DNA of 64,000 nucleotides from JACQFZ01 sp045810625 (GTDB taxonomy: Bacteria; Pseudomonadota; Gammaproteobacteria; Acidiferrobacterales; Sulfurifustaceae), in NCBI GenBank assembly GCA_045810625.1, contig JBJMVQ010000029.1:62001-126000 (forward strand), given 5' to 3'. The notes below the pieces were generated by a model, which worked only from the letters and a program-made list of their open reading frames with translations, was not told where the DNA came from and did not search any database. A program made the position numbers and the translations under genes. This document shows positions 8,274 to 15,656 of this stretch, one piece after another. Numbering within the stretch: the stretch's first letter is position 1; each line of letters begins with the position of its first letter.

Positions 8274-10121
8274 CTACGGCCGTGTGTTGGTGTCGGCGCC
8301 CGAATCCACGATCTGGAATTGCGCCATCATCGCGTGGTCCTCGTGGACTACGTTGTGGCAATGGATCGGGTACTTCCCCGTAAAGTCGCGGAAGCGGAAG
8401 AACACTTTGTGATTGTCGCCCGATTCGAGGCGTGCGACATCTTTGCGGCCCTTCTGCACGAGCGGCGACGTCCTCGGCGCGTTGCGGTTGATGGAGAGCG
8501 TCTGAAACTCCTCGAAGTGAATATGCGCCGGATGGTGCCAGCTAAACCCTTCGTTCTCGAGCGTCCAGATCTCGACCGAATTCTTCAGCACCTTGAAGCG
8601 GATCTCGTTGCAGTCGAAGAGCTTGTCGTTGATGCGCCAGTCGCCGCGGTTCTGGAACACGAAGGTGCGCTGCACGCGCGGCGTGGCGTTGGTGGGGGGC
8701 AACCCGTAGAAGGCGGTGATGTTCGCCGGGTTAGCGCTGTTGTCGGCGACCTGCGGCCCGTCAACGACGATCTTGAGACAGTAGTCGCCGCTTCCGGCGG
8801 CCTGAACATTTCCGCTCGGTTCCGCCGGATCGCTCTGCTGCAGACGGTTTTCGATATAGAACGTCTTGCCCGCTTTGCCTGTGAAGTCCACGATGACGTC
8901 GGCGCGTTCGGCGACGCTCAGGCGCACGCTCGACACCTGGTACGGCTTGTCGAGCAGGTTGCCGTCGCTCGAGATCTGCCAGAAGGAGTTGGTCGCGCTC
9001 AGGTTGGTCGGATCGGTCAGGAAAAACTGATAGAACCGCGACGGTCCGGTGTTCAGCCAGCGGAAGCGATAGCGGCGCGGGCTGACGTGCAACACCGGCT
9101 GGACCTTGCCGTTCACCAGGAACCGATCGCCCAGGAAGCCGTCGAGGTTGAAGAGATCGAAGAAGATCTGCCCTGTCGTCGGGTCGATCGCCTTGTCGTT
9201 GAACACCATCGGAATGTCGAACTGCGGGAAGCTCGGCAAATGGAAGCCGGTCGTTTCATCACCCGTGTCTTTGTCGTTGAACAGCAGGTACATACCCGCC
9301 AGGCCCTTGTAGGTGTTCTGCGCCGTGAAGTCGACGCGATGATCGTGGTACCAGAGCGTCGCGAGCGCCTCGCGGATGTCGCCGGTGCCTGGATGTGTCG
9401 AGTTGATGCCGGCGTAGACGTTGGGGTAGTGCTGGTCGTACCACTGACCGAGCTCGAAATAGTCGCACGGATTGCCGTCGCTCTCCGAGGGCGTGTGGCC
9501 GTTGTGTAGATGCGTCGACACGGAATTCTTGCCGAAGCCGCCGTTGTCCGCCGGCAACTGGTTGTAATTGCGCACGAGGATCGGGACGTTGTACTGCTGA
9601 ACGTACAGCGGCCCGGGCACGTAGATCGGGTTGTTGTCGCTCGGTTTGCCGATCGCGTAGCCCCACATGTTTTGCAGCGCGATGGTCGAATCGGAGGTGA
9701 TCTTCACCTGTCCGGCTTTCTGCGTGATCGCGTAGTACTTCTGCGGCGCAAACTGCGTCAGCGCCTGGTGCGCGATCGTCCGGCCTTCGCCGGCCGCCGT
9801 GTTCGGCGCCACGGTCGGCGCCGGACTCAGGGTGGTTGCCACCTGGATCGGCCACGTGCCGTCGCGCGGTGTGGGCAGCAAATCGAGGAACGCCTGGATC
9901 GGTGGGCTGACGCCGCAAGGACTCGTTCCGCTCGACCCGCAAGTGTTGCGCGTGGTGCCGAACGCCTTGCTGACGCTCAGTCCATCGACGAGGAGACCGG
10001 CGCCGGTCATGAGTCCGAGTTTGAGCAGATCGCGTCGGCTAATGCCCGCTTTGATGAGATCCTGACGGTTTCTCAGCACATCCAGTTGACGCTTGGTCAA
10101 ACGGTACTTGAGCAGACGCAT
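8274..10121 (-). CDS. Multicopper oxidase, CotA/laccase-like
   Basis: The 615-residue protein has a twin-arginine leader (SRRDLLKLGLMTGAGLLVDG) and all four copper-binding blocks: HLHNGHTPSESDG (about 202), LWYHDH (about 258), HHPAHIHFEEF (about 528) and HCHNVVHEDHAMM (about 592). The last block has the T1 copper ligands, with a Met at the axial position. The best family match is CotA-type laccases and bilirubin oxidases; many relatives oxidise Mn(II), Fe(II), Cu(I) or phenolics. It is first in a unit with SCO and cytochrome c genes and has a good GGGAGGAA site. The substrate cannot be told from sequence. Confidence 0.93.
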   Translation of the reverse strand: MRLLKYRLTKRQLDVLRNRQDLIKAGISRRDLLKLGLMTGAGLLVDGLSVSKAFGTTRNTCGSSGTSPCGVSPPIQAFLDLLPTPRDGTWPIQVATTLSPAPTVAPNTAAGEGRTIAHQALTQFAPQKYYAITQKAGQVKITSDSTIALQNMWGYAIGKPSDNNPIYVPGPLYVQQYNVPILVRNYNQLPADNGGFGKNSVSTHLHNGHTPSESDGNPCDYFELGQWYDQHYPNVYAGINSTHPGTGDIREALATLWYHDHRVDFTAQNTYKGLAGMYLLFNDKDTGDETTGFHLPSFPQFDIPMVFNDKAIDPTTGQIFFDLFNLDGFLGDRFLVNGKVQPVLHVSPRRYRFRWLNTGPSRFYQFFLTDPTNLSATNSFWQISSDGNLLDKPYQVSSVRLSVAERADVIVDFTGKAGKTFYIENRLQQSDPAEPSGNVQAAGSGDYCLKIVVDGPQVADNSANPANITAFYGLPPTNATPRVQRTFVFQNRGDWRINDKLFDCNEIRFKVLKNSVEIWTLENEGFSWHHPAHIHFEEFQTLSINRNAPRTSPLVQKGRKDVARLESGDNHKVFFRFRDFTGKYPIHCHNVVHEDHAMMAQFQIVDSGADTNTRP

Positions 10122-10527
10122 GAGTTCCTCCCTTGGTTTAATTGTGAATCGCCGTCGACTTCACCGGCGTTCGATATTCGAACTCTGTCGTTAATGCCGT
10201 GCGCGTGTGTCTGATTTTCTGTGCTATTCGGTGTGTTCGTTCTCCTGAACTCGACGCTCCGGTGGCCGGAAGTTTGCGAAGGTCGTGCGATCGTTGAGTC
10301 TATCGCCCGAATTTCTTTTTACACCTGTCAAAATTGACAGTGCGCCGGGACGTGGCGTTGATAGGCGGGTTGTGCGCTCAAGCTGGCACGCTTTATGAAG
10401 ACTCGATGTGACAGTGTCAGGAAATTAGCGGCGTCCAGGAAGTTGGACAGTTAATATTTGGACAACGTGACGTTTTTTTCGTACACGCTCCTGCTGATGC
10501 GCTCGCAATCACGAGCGCAAAGTTCGA
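10122..10527. other. Long intergenic region upstream of the multicopper oxidase
   Basis: About 400 bp with no convincing gene lies between two minus-strand genes. It holds the TGTCA dyads described separately, a direct repeat TTGGACA (about 10443 and 10459), and a hairpin GCGCTCG-CAATCA-CGAGCGC (10499-10518) just behind the cohesin-domain gene. That hairpin lacks a following T-run on the minus strand, so it is at best a weak terminator. Confidence 0.5.
10325..10419. promoter_or_regulatory. Two related TGTCA dyads upstream of the multicopper oxidase
   Basis: Site 1 is a perfect 16-bp palindrome, CTGTCAA-AA-TTGACAG (10325-10340). Site 2 is TGACA-G-TGTCA (10409-10419). They share the TGTCA half and flank an otherwise plain stretch 200-300 bp upstream of the oxidase start. 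They look like operator sites for a dimeric regulator. Which regulator binds is unknown. Confidence 0.45.
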
Positions 10528-11172
10528 TCAACGGGTGACGGCCGTCGTGAACGGCGCGATCCCTTCGTACACGACGGGCCCGGCCGAGGCTTCGAGCTCG
10601 AGCGCGGAGATGCGAAGCTCCGCGACGGTCTCCGGCCGGAGTGACCGGAACGTAACGACGATGAGTTCCGTGTCCGCGGCCGGTATCGGCGTCTCCGCGG
10701 TCGCGCCGATCCGGATTGAACCCGGCCGGTTGACGTGATACCCGAAATGCGCACCGTCGCCGAAGTATGCTCCCGGACGCACCGATACCAGCTCGAGGAG
10801 CTCGGGGTCGAAGCGAAGCTGCATGGGCACCACGCGCACCGAAACCTCCGACGTCATACGCAGCGCGACGGAGAACAGCGATCCCGCTCTGACATTCGCC
10901 GGTCCATCCCACTCCATTCGTGCTCGCGGGGAGTCCGTCGGCGACGGTCTCGCAAATCGGCTGGTCGTTTCAGACGACACGCGGCGTTGATGGCCGGCCA
11001 TAAGGGCCGTTTGCTGGAGCGCATTCGGTGCAGGATCGATGCGCGGCGTGTTCGTAGCGTCACTTGGTGCGGGCGGCGCCGCAGGGGGCACGGGCGATCG
11101 TTGGTCGCGCATCAGCCAAACGCCGACGACCAGTAGCATCAGCAACGATAGGGCTATCCACGGTCTAGTCAT
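10528..11172 (-). CDS. Membrane-anchored protein with cohesin-like domain
   Basis: The 214-residue protein has an N-terminal hydrophobic anchor (IALSLLMLLVVGVWLM, about 6-21), a proline/serine-rich linker (about 25-85), and a beta-rich domain from about residue 90. That domain reads like cohesin: a V-RAGSLFSVAL start, LRFDPELLELVSVRPGAYF in the middle and VVTFRSL toward the end. In Gram-negative bacteria such domains often sit in surface or secretion-linked proteins and need not mean cellulosomes. No dockerin partner is visible nearby. The gene stands alone. Confidence 0.7.
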   Translation of the reverse strand: MTRPWIALSLLMLLVVGVWLMRDQRSPVPPAAPPAPSDATNTPRIDPAPNALQQTALMAGHQRRVSSETTSRFARPSPTDSPRARMEWDGPANVRAGSLFSVALRMTSEVSVRVVPMQLRFDPELLELVSVRPGAYFGDGAHFGYHVNRPGSIRIGATAETPIPAADTELIVVTFRSLRPETVAELRISALELEASAGPVVYEGIAPFTTAVTR

Positions 11173-11450
11173 ACCGAGTACTCCGATCCGTCGAACGGCT
11201 CGTGCAGTTGCGCGGATGATAATTGGGTACGCTTAGGCTCCTGCATTGCCGAGGCACGTTGCCAAAGAGCGTGCTGTATTGTGCACACAGGCGTTGTCCG
11301 CGTTCAAAGCGAGCCCGGAATCCACGGCGCGCAGCATCGTTACGGCAGAGGATCAGCTGAACAACGCCGCGGCGGCGACATGTCATCACCGCGCCCGAAG
11401 GCCCGATGCGGCCCGTTCCGTTTCCGCTCGGAGGCGTGCTGGCCGGCGCA

Positions 11451-11505
11451 TTTTCACCGTGTCCCCCGCTCGGCTATACTCTCCCTAACTCGCCCAAATT
11501 GGGAG
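11451..11505 (+). promoter_or_regulatory. Promoter and candidate operator of the relB-like/zeta module
   Basis: A -35-like TTTTCA (11451-11456) is followed after 18 bp by TATACT (11475-11480), a close match to sigma-70. Immediately downstream lie nested inverted repeats: CCCAA-A-TTGGG (11493-11503) inside CTCCC...GGGAG (11481-11505). Their position between the -10 and the start codon suits autorepression by the antitoxin, which is usual for such modules. The operator role is inferred. Confidence 0.6.
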
Positions 11506-11512
11506 ACAGCCC

Positions 11513-11866
11513 ATGGCCAGTCCTTCCGCCCGCCGAACCCCCGCCGAGATCAAGTTTCGTGTCGATCCGGCCGAGAAAGCCCAGGCCGACGCGATCGCCG
11601 CAAGCGTCGGCATGGACACCAACACCGCAATGAAAGTCATGTTCCGCCGCTTCCTTGCCGAGCGCGGATTCCCCTTCGATATGAAAGCGCCCGCAAGACC
11701 GCACGCTGCGCCGAGCGAGCAAGCCACGCCTTTCGGCGTCAACGTGGCGCGCCTCGCGCAGATCTCGAGCGCCGGATTCGCGGCGGCGGGCCACGCTCAC
11801 GAAAAGCCCGGCCGGCGGCGCTTGCACGCGGTGCCCGTGGCGCGTAAGGCCTCGCGTAACCGCTAG
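11513..11866 (+). CDS. RelB/DinJ-like antitoxin
   Basis: The 117-residue protein has a ribbon-helix-helix core typical of RelB/DinJ antitoxins (about 11-52: IKFRVDPAEKAQADAIAASV, then DTNTAMKVMFRRFLAERGFPF). A longer basic, probably disordered tail follows, which would be the toxin-binding part. The next gene encodes a zeta-like kinase and starts 2 bp after this stop, so the two form an operon. RelB-type antitoxins normally pair with RelE/YafQ RNases, which makes the pairing unusual. Confidence 0.8.
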   Translation: MASPSARRTPAEIKFRVDPAEKAQADAIAASVGMDTNTAMKVMFRRFLAERGFPFDMKAPARPHAAPSEQATPFGVNVARLAQISSAGFAAAGHAHEKPGRRRLHAVPVARKASRNR

Positions 11867-11868
11867 CA

Positions 11869-12729
11869 GTGCCGGCAGTACCGCTGCTCGTCATGGTCGC
11901 CGGACCGAACGGCTCCGGCAAAACCACGCTCATCCGCGCCTTGCAGGCGGCGGGCGAGCTGCATCTTCCCGATCTCTATATCAACGCCGACGAGCTGCAG
12001 CGCAGCCGCGGAATCGATGCGGCGGCCGCGCAGAAGCTCGCGGAAACGCTGCGGCTCGACGCGATCGTGAATCAGCGCAGCGTGATGTATGAAACCGTCA
12101 TGTCGCACCCGAGCAAGATCGCCGAGCTGCAGGCGGCCGTCACCGCGGGTTACGCGATCACGATTCTCTTCGTTGCCACGGACAACCCGCAAGTCAACAT
12201 CGAGCGCATCGCGCTGCGCGTCGCCGACGGCGGACACGATGTGCCGAAGGACCGCGTGCGTGCGCGTCATCGCCGCAGTATCGCGCTCGCGCCGGCGGCG
12301 CTCGCGTTCGCCGCGCACGCGTACATCTACGACAACACGGCGTGGGGCGGAACCGGACCGCAGGAGTTGCAGGCGGTATTGATGGGGCCGACGCTGCAGC
12401 CGGCCGTCGAGCGGCCGGCGCGTTGGGTCGCGGATCTGATCGAGAAGTGCAACGGCCGCACGGTCGAGCTCGGCGCCCTGGATCTCGCCTCGCTCACGGT
12501 GCCGAATCTGTACGCCTCCGTCGCCGAAGGACCGATCACGAGCGTCGGCGACTATTACGTTCTCCAGGACGATCACCTGAGCGGTAAGACGCTGCTGCAC
12601 GACAAGACGCTACTCGTGAAGCCGGTGACGTTGCGGCACAGCTACCGCATCGAATATGCGCAGGGTGTCGGTCATGTCATTCGGCGGCCGACGACGCGCA
12701 TTCGCGCAATCAAAGCGACGCGCAAATGA
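11869..12729 (+). CDS. Zeta toxin family P-loop kinase
   Basis: The 286-residue protein begins with a GTG start 2 bp after the antitoxin gene. The P-loop AGPNGSGKTT (about 11-20) and the following YINADELQ match zeta toxins, which phosphorylate UDP-N-acetylglucosamine. RSVMYETVMSHPSKI and FVATDNPQVNIERIALRVADGGHDVP are further family blocks, the latter ending in the usual GG(H/R)-VP element. The kinase core covers about residues 5-170. The C-terminal part (about 195-286) is not a known zeta element to me and contains DYYVLQDDHLSGKTLLHDKT. The stop overlaps the gluQ start by 4 bp. Confidence 0.82.
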   Translation: MPAVPLLVMVAGPNGSGKTTLIRALQAAGELHLPDLYINADELQRSRGIDAAAAQKLAETLRLDAIVNQRSVMYETVMSHPSKIAELQAAVTAGYAITILFVATDNPQVNIERIALRVADGGHDVPKDRVRARHRRSIALAPAALAFAAHAYIYDNTAWGGTGPQELQAVLMGPTLQPAVERPARWVADLIEKCNGRTVELGALDLASLTVPNLYASVAEGPITSVGDYYVLQDDHLSGKTLLHDKTLLVKPVTLRHSYRIEYAQGVGHVIRRPTTRIRAIKATRK

Positions 12730-13625
12730 GCGATCAAGCGACGCCACGCTATCGCGGCCGCTTCGCGCCGTCACCGACGGGGCCGCTGCATTTCGGTTCG
12801 CTGGTCGCCGCGGTCGGTAGCTATTTGCAGGCGCGCGCCAACGGCGGCGAGTGGCTCGTGCGCATCGAGGACATCGATCCGCCGCGCGAAGCGCCGGGAG
12901 CGGCCGACGAGATTTTGCGTACGCTCGATCGACTCGGCTTGCATTGGGACGGCGCGGCCATGTACCAGAGCACGCGCCGCGCTGCATATGAAGACGCGCT
13001 CGAACAGTTGCGTCGCTCAGGCCTGCTCTACGCTTGCGGTTGCAGCCGGCGCGAAATCGCCGATTCGAGCGTGCGCGGCATCGAGGGACCGGTGTACGCG
13101 GGGACATGCCGAAGCGGTCTGGCAGTGGGACGGGACGAGCGGGCGCTGCGTATCCGCACGGACGGCGTGCGCATCGTGTTCAGCGATCGCTGGCAAGGGA
13201 CAATCGAGTGCGCGCTCGAGCGCGAGGTCGGTGATTTCGTACTGCGCCGCGCGGATGGTTTCATCGCGTATCAGCTCGCCGTCGCCGTGGATGACGCCGC
13301 TCAGGCGATTACCGAAGTCGTACGTGGGGCCGATCTGCTGCTTTCGGCGCCGCGACAAATTCACATACTCCAGCAGCTGGGGCTCGTGCCGCCGCGGTAT
13401 GCACATCTTCCGGTCGCCATCAATGCGTGCGGTGAAAAGCTCTCGAAGCAAACGGGGGCGACCGCGATTGCGCACGAAGCGCCCCGACCGCTCCTGGCGC
13501 GCGTGCTGGCGTTTCTCGGTCAGCCCGTGACGCCGTACGAGGACGAGCCGCTGGACGATTTCTGGCGCCGGGCGGTTCGCGCATGGCGACCGGAAAGCGT
13601 GCCGCGCGTGCGCGCCGCCGGCTGA
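12726..13625 (+). CDS. gluQ: Glutamyl-Q tRNA(Asp) synthetase
   Basis: The 299-residue protein is a truncated glutamyl-tRNA synthetase without anticodon-binding domain, the hallmark of GluQ-RS, which attaches glutamate to the queuosine of tRNA-Asp. The HIGH-like motif is PSPTGPLHFGS (about 15-25) and the KMSKS-like motif is KLSKQ (about 238-242). A zinc site is visible as YACGCSR with a later GTCR. The start overlaps the zeta toxin stop (ATGA), so it is probably cotranscribed with the toxin module, an odd partner for a housekeeping gene often found behind dksA. Confidence 0.93.
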   Translation: MSDQATPRYRGRFAPSPTGPLHFGSLVAAVGSYLQARANGGEWLVRIEDIDPPREAPGAADEILRTLDRLGLHWDGAAMYQSTRRAAYEDALEQLRRSGLLYACGCSRREIADSSVRGIEGPVYAGTCRSGLAVGRDERALRIRTDGVRIVFSDRWQGTIECALEREVGDFVLRRADGFIAYQLAVAVDDAAQAITEVVRGADLLLSAPRQIHILQQLGLVPPRYAHLPVAINACGEKLSKQTGATAIAHEAPRPLLARVLAFLGQPVTPYEDEPLDDFWRRAVRAWRPESVPRVRAAG

Positions 13626-13628
13626 CTA

Positions 13629-15485
13629 TCAAACCGTCGCCGGGCTCAACCGCATTACGACGTAGCCGGCGGTCGCGCCGGCGCCAAAGCCCGGGGTGAA
13701 CACCCGCATCGGACGATTGATTACACCGTCGCGAACCGCATCGTGCAGCGCGAGCGGAATGGACGCCGCCGAAGTATTTCCCACGCGCTCGATGTTGAAG
13801 TAAAGCCGCTCGCGCGGAATACCGGCTTCCTCCGCGATCGTCGCCACCATCGTCTTGTTCGCTTGATGCGGCACGACGAGATCGACAGCGTCGAGCAAGG
13901 ATCCGGGAAGCCCGTCGGGATGCGGCAGTGCGCGAAGCTCTTCCACCATTTGTTGCAGATAGCGCTTTACCAGCGTCCGCACGTCGGGGCCGTACACGGT
14001 CAAGTTGTTGTCGAAGTCCGGATTGGGCCAAACGATGGCATCGACCTCCGACAGCGGGCCGCTCGCATACGTTTGCACCACTTCGATGTCGGGGGCATCG
14101 GCGGGCCCGGCCGGACCAATGACGAGCGCCGTTGCGGCGTCGCCGAACAACATCCGGGATGCACGGACAGTGCCAATTTTGTCGGAAAACTTTTCCGCGC
14201 CAATGACCAGTACCGGACGTTCACTTTCCTGGAGCAGGCGCAACGCTTCCGCGATGCCATAAGGCAGGCCGGCGCAAGCCGCCACAATGTCGCATGCGGC
14301 GTGGGCCTGCAGTATGCCGAGACGCGACGAAATCCAGGTGGAAACGGCGGGCATCGTGCGCGCGCTCGTGCACGAGCAGAAGAGCACCGCGCCGAATTCC
14401 TCGGGGCCGCGACCGCACTTGGCGAGCGCCGCACGGGCGGCGTCGAGCGAAAGGTCTTCCAGACTGCGCTCGGTATATACGCGCTGCTCGATCCCGGTCT
14501 TACTGCGGATGTCCTCGATGGTCATCGGCGACCAGCTGTACGCCGCGTTACGAATGAGGTCCTCGTTGGTACAGATGCGTTCACCCTTCGCGACGGCGAT
14601 CGCTTCCAGACGCGGCAAGACGGCGAAGCGTTCTCCGACCACGAGCGGGCCGACCCGTCCAACGGGTGGCTTGGCGTCGATGACGGGAGCCGGCGCGGGT
14701 TCTGCCGGCCGCGCGCGTTTCGCGCGACGCAGAAATTCGCTGGCCCCGTCATACTTGGGGTGGAACACGACGACGACGTCGTCCGGCCGCAATTGATCGA
14801 CGGGCGTCATGCGAGTCGCCTCCGGATCCCAAGGGAATTCGTTGTGCAGGACCATCGCGTGGCGCATCAGCGCTTCGAGCTCCGGAACATGGTGAGCGTA
14901 GTCGACGATATCCTCATATGTGTATTGCGGATAATCAGGGTTGTACGCGACCAGCTGGTAAGCGACCGCACCCGGTTGAGCCGCCTGTTCGCCGGCGCTT
15001 CGGTGGAGCGGCGTCGCCTCCGCCACACCACTTGCGCGGTAAGCGGTGAGTAGGATTTCGAAGATCTTGTTCTCGATGACGCGATCCGCGCCCGCCGGCG
15101 CTTCGTGATACGCCGTCAGCAAGAGCGTCACCATGTGTTCGGCATGCGTCGAGATTCGGGGCTGGGGCAGGAACACGTCATCGCGCCCGCGCGCGACGTC
15201 CGCCCATCGCGTCGGCCTCTTGTCGTACAAAGCCATGGCATAGCGATTGCGGCCGCGCAGATGCAGCGCGAGATCCTGCAGCAAGTGATAGCGGCTTTCG
15301 TAGCGTTGCGATTCCAGGCGCCCAGCCAACTCGGCTTCGCTCGGTGCTTTCCGATCGAAGTCGCGTTTCATCACTGTTTCAAACTGATCGAGGTTTTCGA
15401 AGAGAGCGTAGTCGAGATGTGGCAGAAAATTGAAGGGGAAGACGATCCGTCCGTGACGGTTCACGATAAATCGCTTCGGCATCAT
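13629..15485 (-). CDS. Ketoacyl synthase III with unassigned N-terminal domain
   Basis: The 618-residue protein ends in a KAS III/FabH-like thiolase fold (about 285-618) with the full Cys-His-Asn triad: Cys in VAACAGLPYG (about 404), His in VVPHQANKT (about 540) and Asn in VGNTSAASIP (about 569). KAS III enzymes condense an acyl-CoA with malonyl-ACP or a related acyl donor. The first 280 residues are not part of the FabH fold; they contain Arg- and Tyr-rich helical stretches (RYESRYHLLQDLALHLRGRN) and I do not recognise them. It sits downstream of a fatty-acid-hydroxylase-like P450 on the same strand, suggesting a shared acyl-chain substrate. Confidence 0.82.
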   Translation of the reverse strand: MMPKRFIVNRHGRIVFPFNFLPHLDYALFENLDQFETVMKRDFDRKAPSEAELAGRLESQRYESRYHLLQDLALHLRGRNRYAMALYDKRPTRWADVARGRDDVFLPQPRISTHAEHMVTLLLTAYHEAPAGADRVIENKIFEILLTAYRASGVAEATPLHRSAGEQAAQPGAVAYQLVAYNPDYPQYTYEDIVDYAHHVPELEALMRHAMVLHNEFPWDPEATRMTPVDQLRPDDVVVVFHPKYDGASEFLRRAKRARPAEPAPAPVIDAKPPVGRVGPLVVGERFAVLPRLEAIAVAKGERICTNEDLIRNAAYSWSPMTIEDIRSKTGIEQRVYTERSLEDLSLDAARAALAKCGRGPEEFGAVLFCSCTSARTMPAVSTWISSRLGILQAHAACDIVAACAGLPYGIAEALRLLQESERPVLVIGAEKFSDKIGTVRASRMLFGDAATALVIGPAGPADAPDIEVVQTYASGPLSEVDAIVWPNPDFDNNLTVYGPDVRTLVKRYLQQMVEELRALPHPDGLPGSLLDAVDLVVPHQANKTMVATIAEEAGIPRERLYFNIERVGNTSAASIPLALHDAVRDGVINRPMRVFTPGFGAGATAGYVVMRLSPATV

Positions 15486-15656
15486 GGCTCCCTGGTCGAA
15501 AGACCAAACTTGGGTGCACGACAGGAAAGAGTGGGAGCTTACTGCGCCGGTCGCGAAGGCGACAAGTTAAGCCCCGACCGCATCGAGGTTGAAAAATAAT
15601 TCGCACCGCGATGCCGCGAGGTGCGGCGCTGGGTCCGGATGAATACCGAGCGCGTC

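Noticed and set aside
7686..9509. A 607-codon open frame on the plus strand opposite the SCO and multicopper oxidase genes
   Set aside because: It is antisense to two clear genes, has no family resemblance, and is rich in Arg/Ala/Val as expected from a high-GC shadow frame.
10384..10399. TGGCACG followed by CTTTATGAA, resembling a sigma-54 promoter on the plus strand
   Set aside because: The -12 element lacks the GC pair, and no plus-strand gene lies downstream; the neighbouring genes are on the minus strand.
10499..10518. GCGCTCG/CGAGCGC hairpin as terminator of the cohesin-domain gene
   Set aside because: No T-run follows on the minus strand, so intrinsic termination is not supported.
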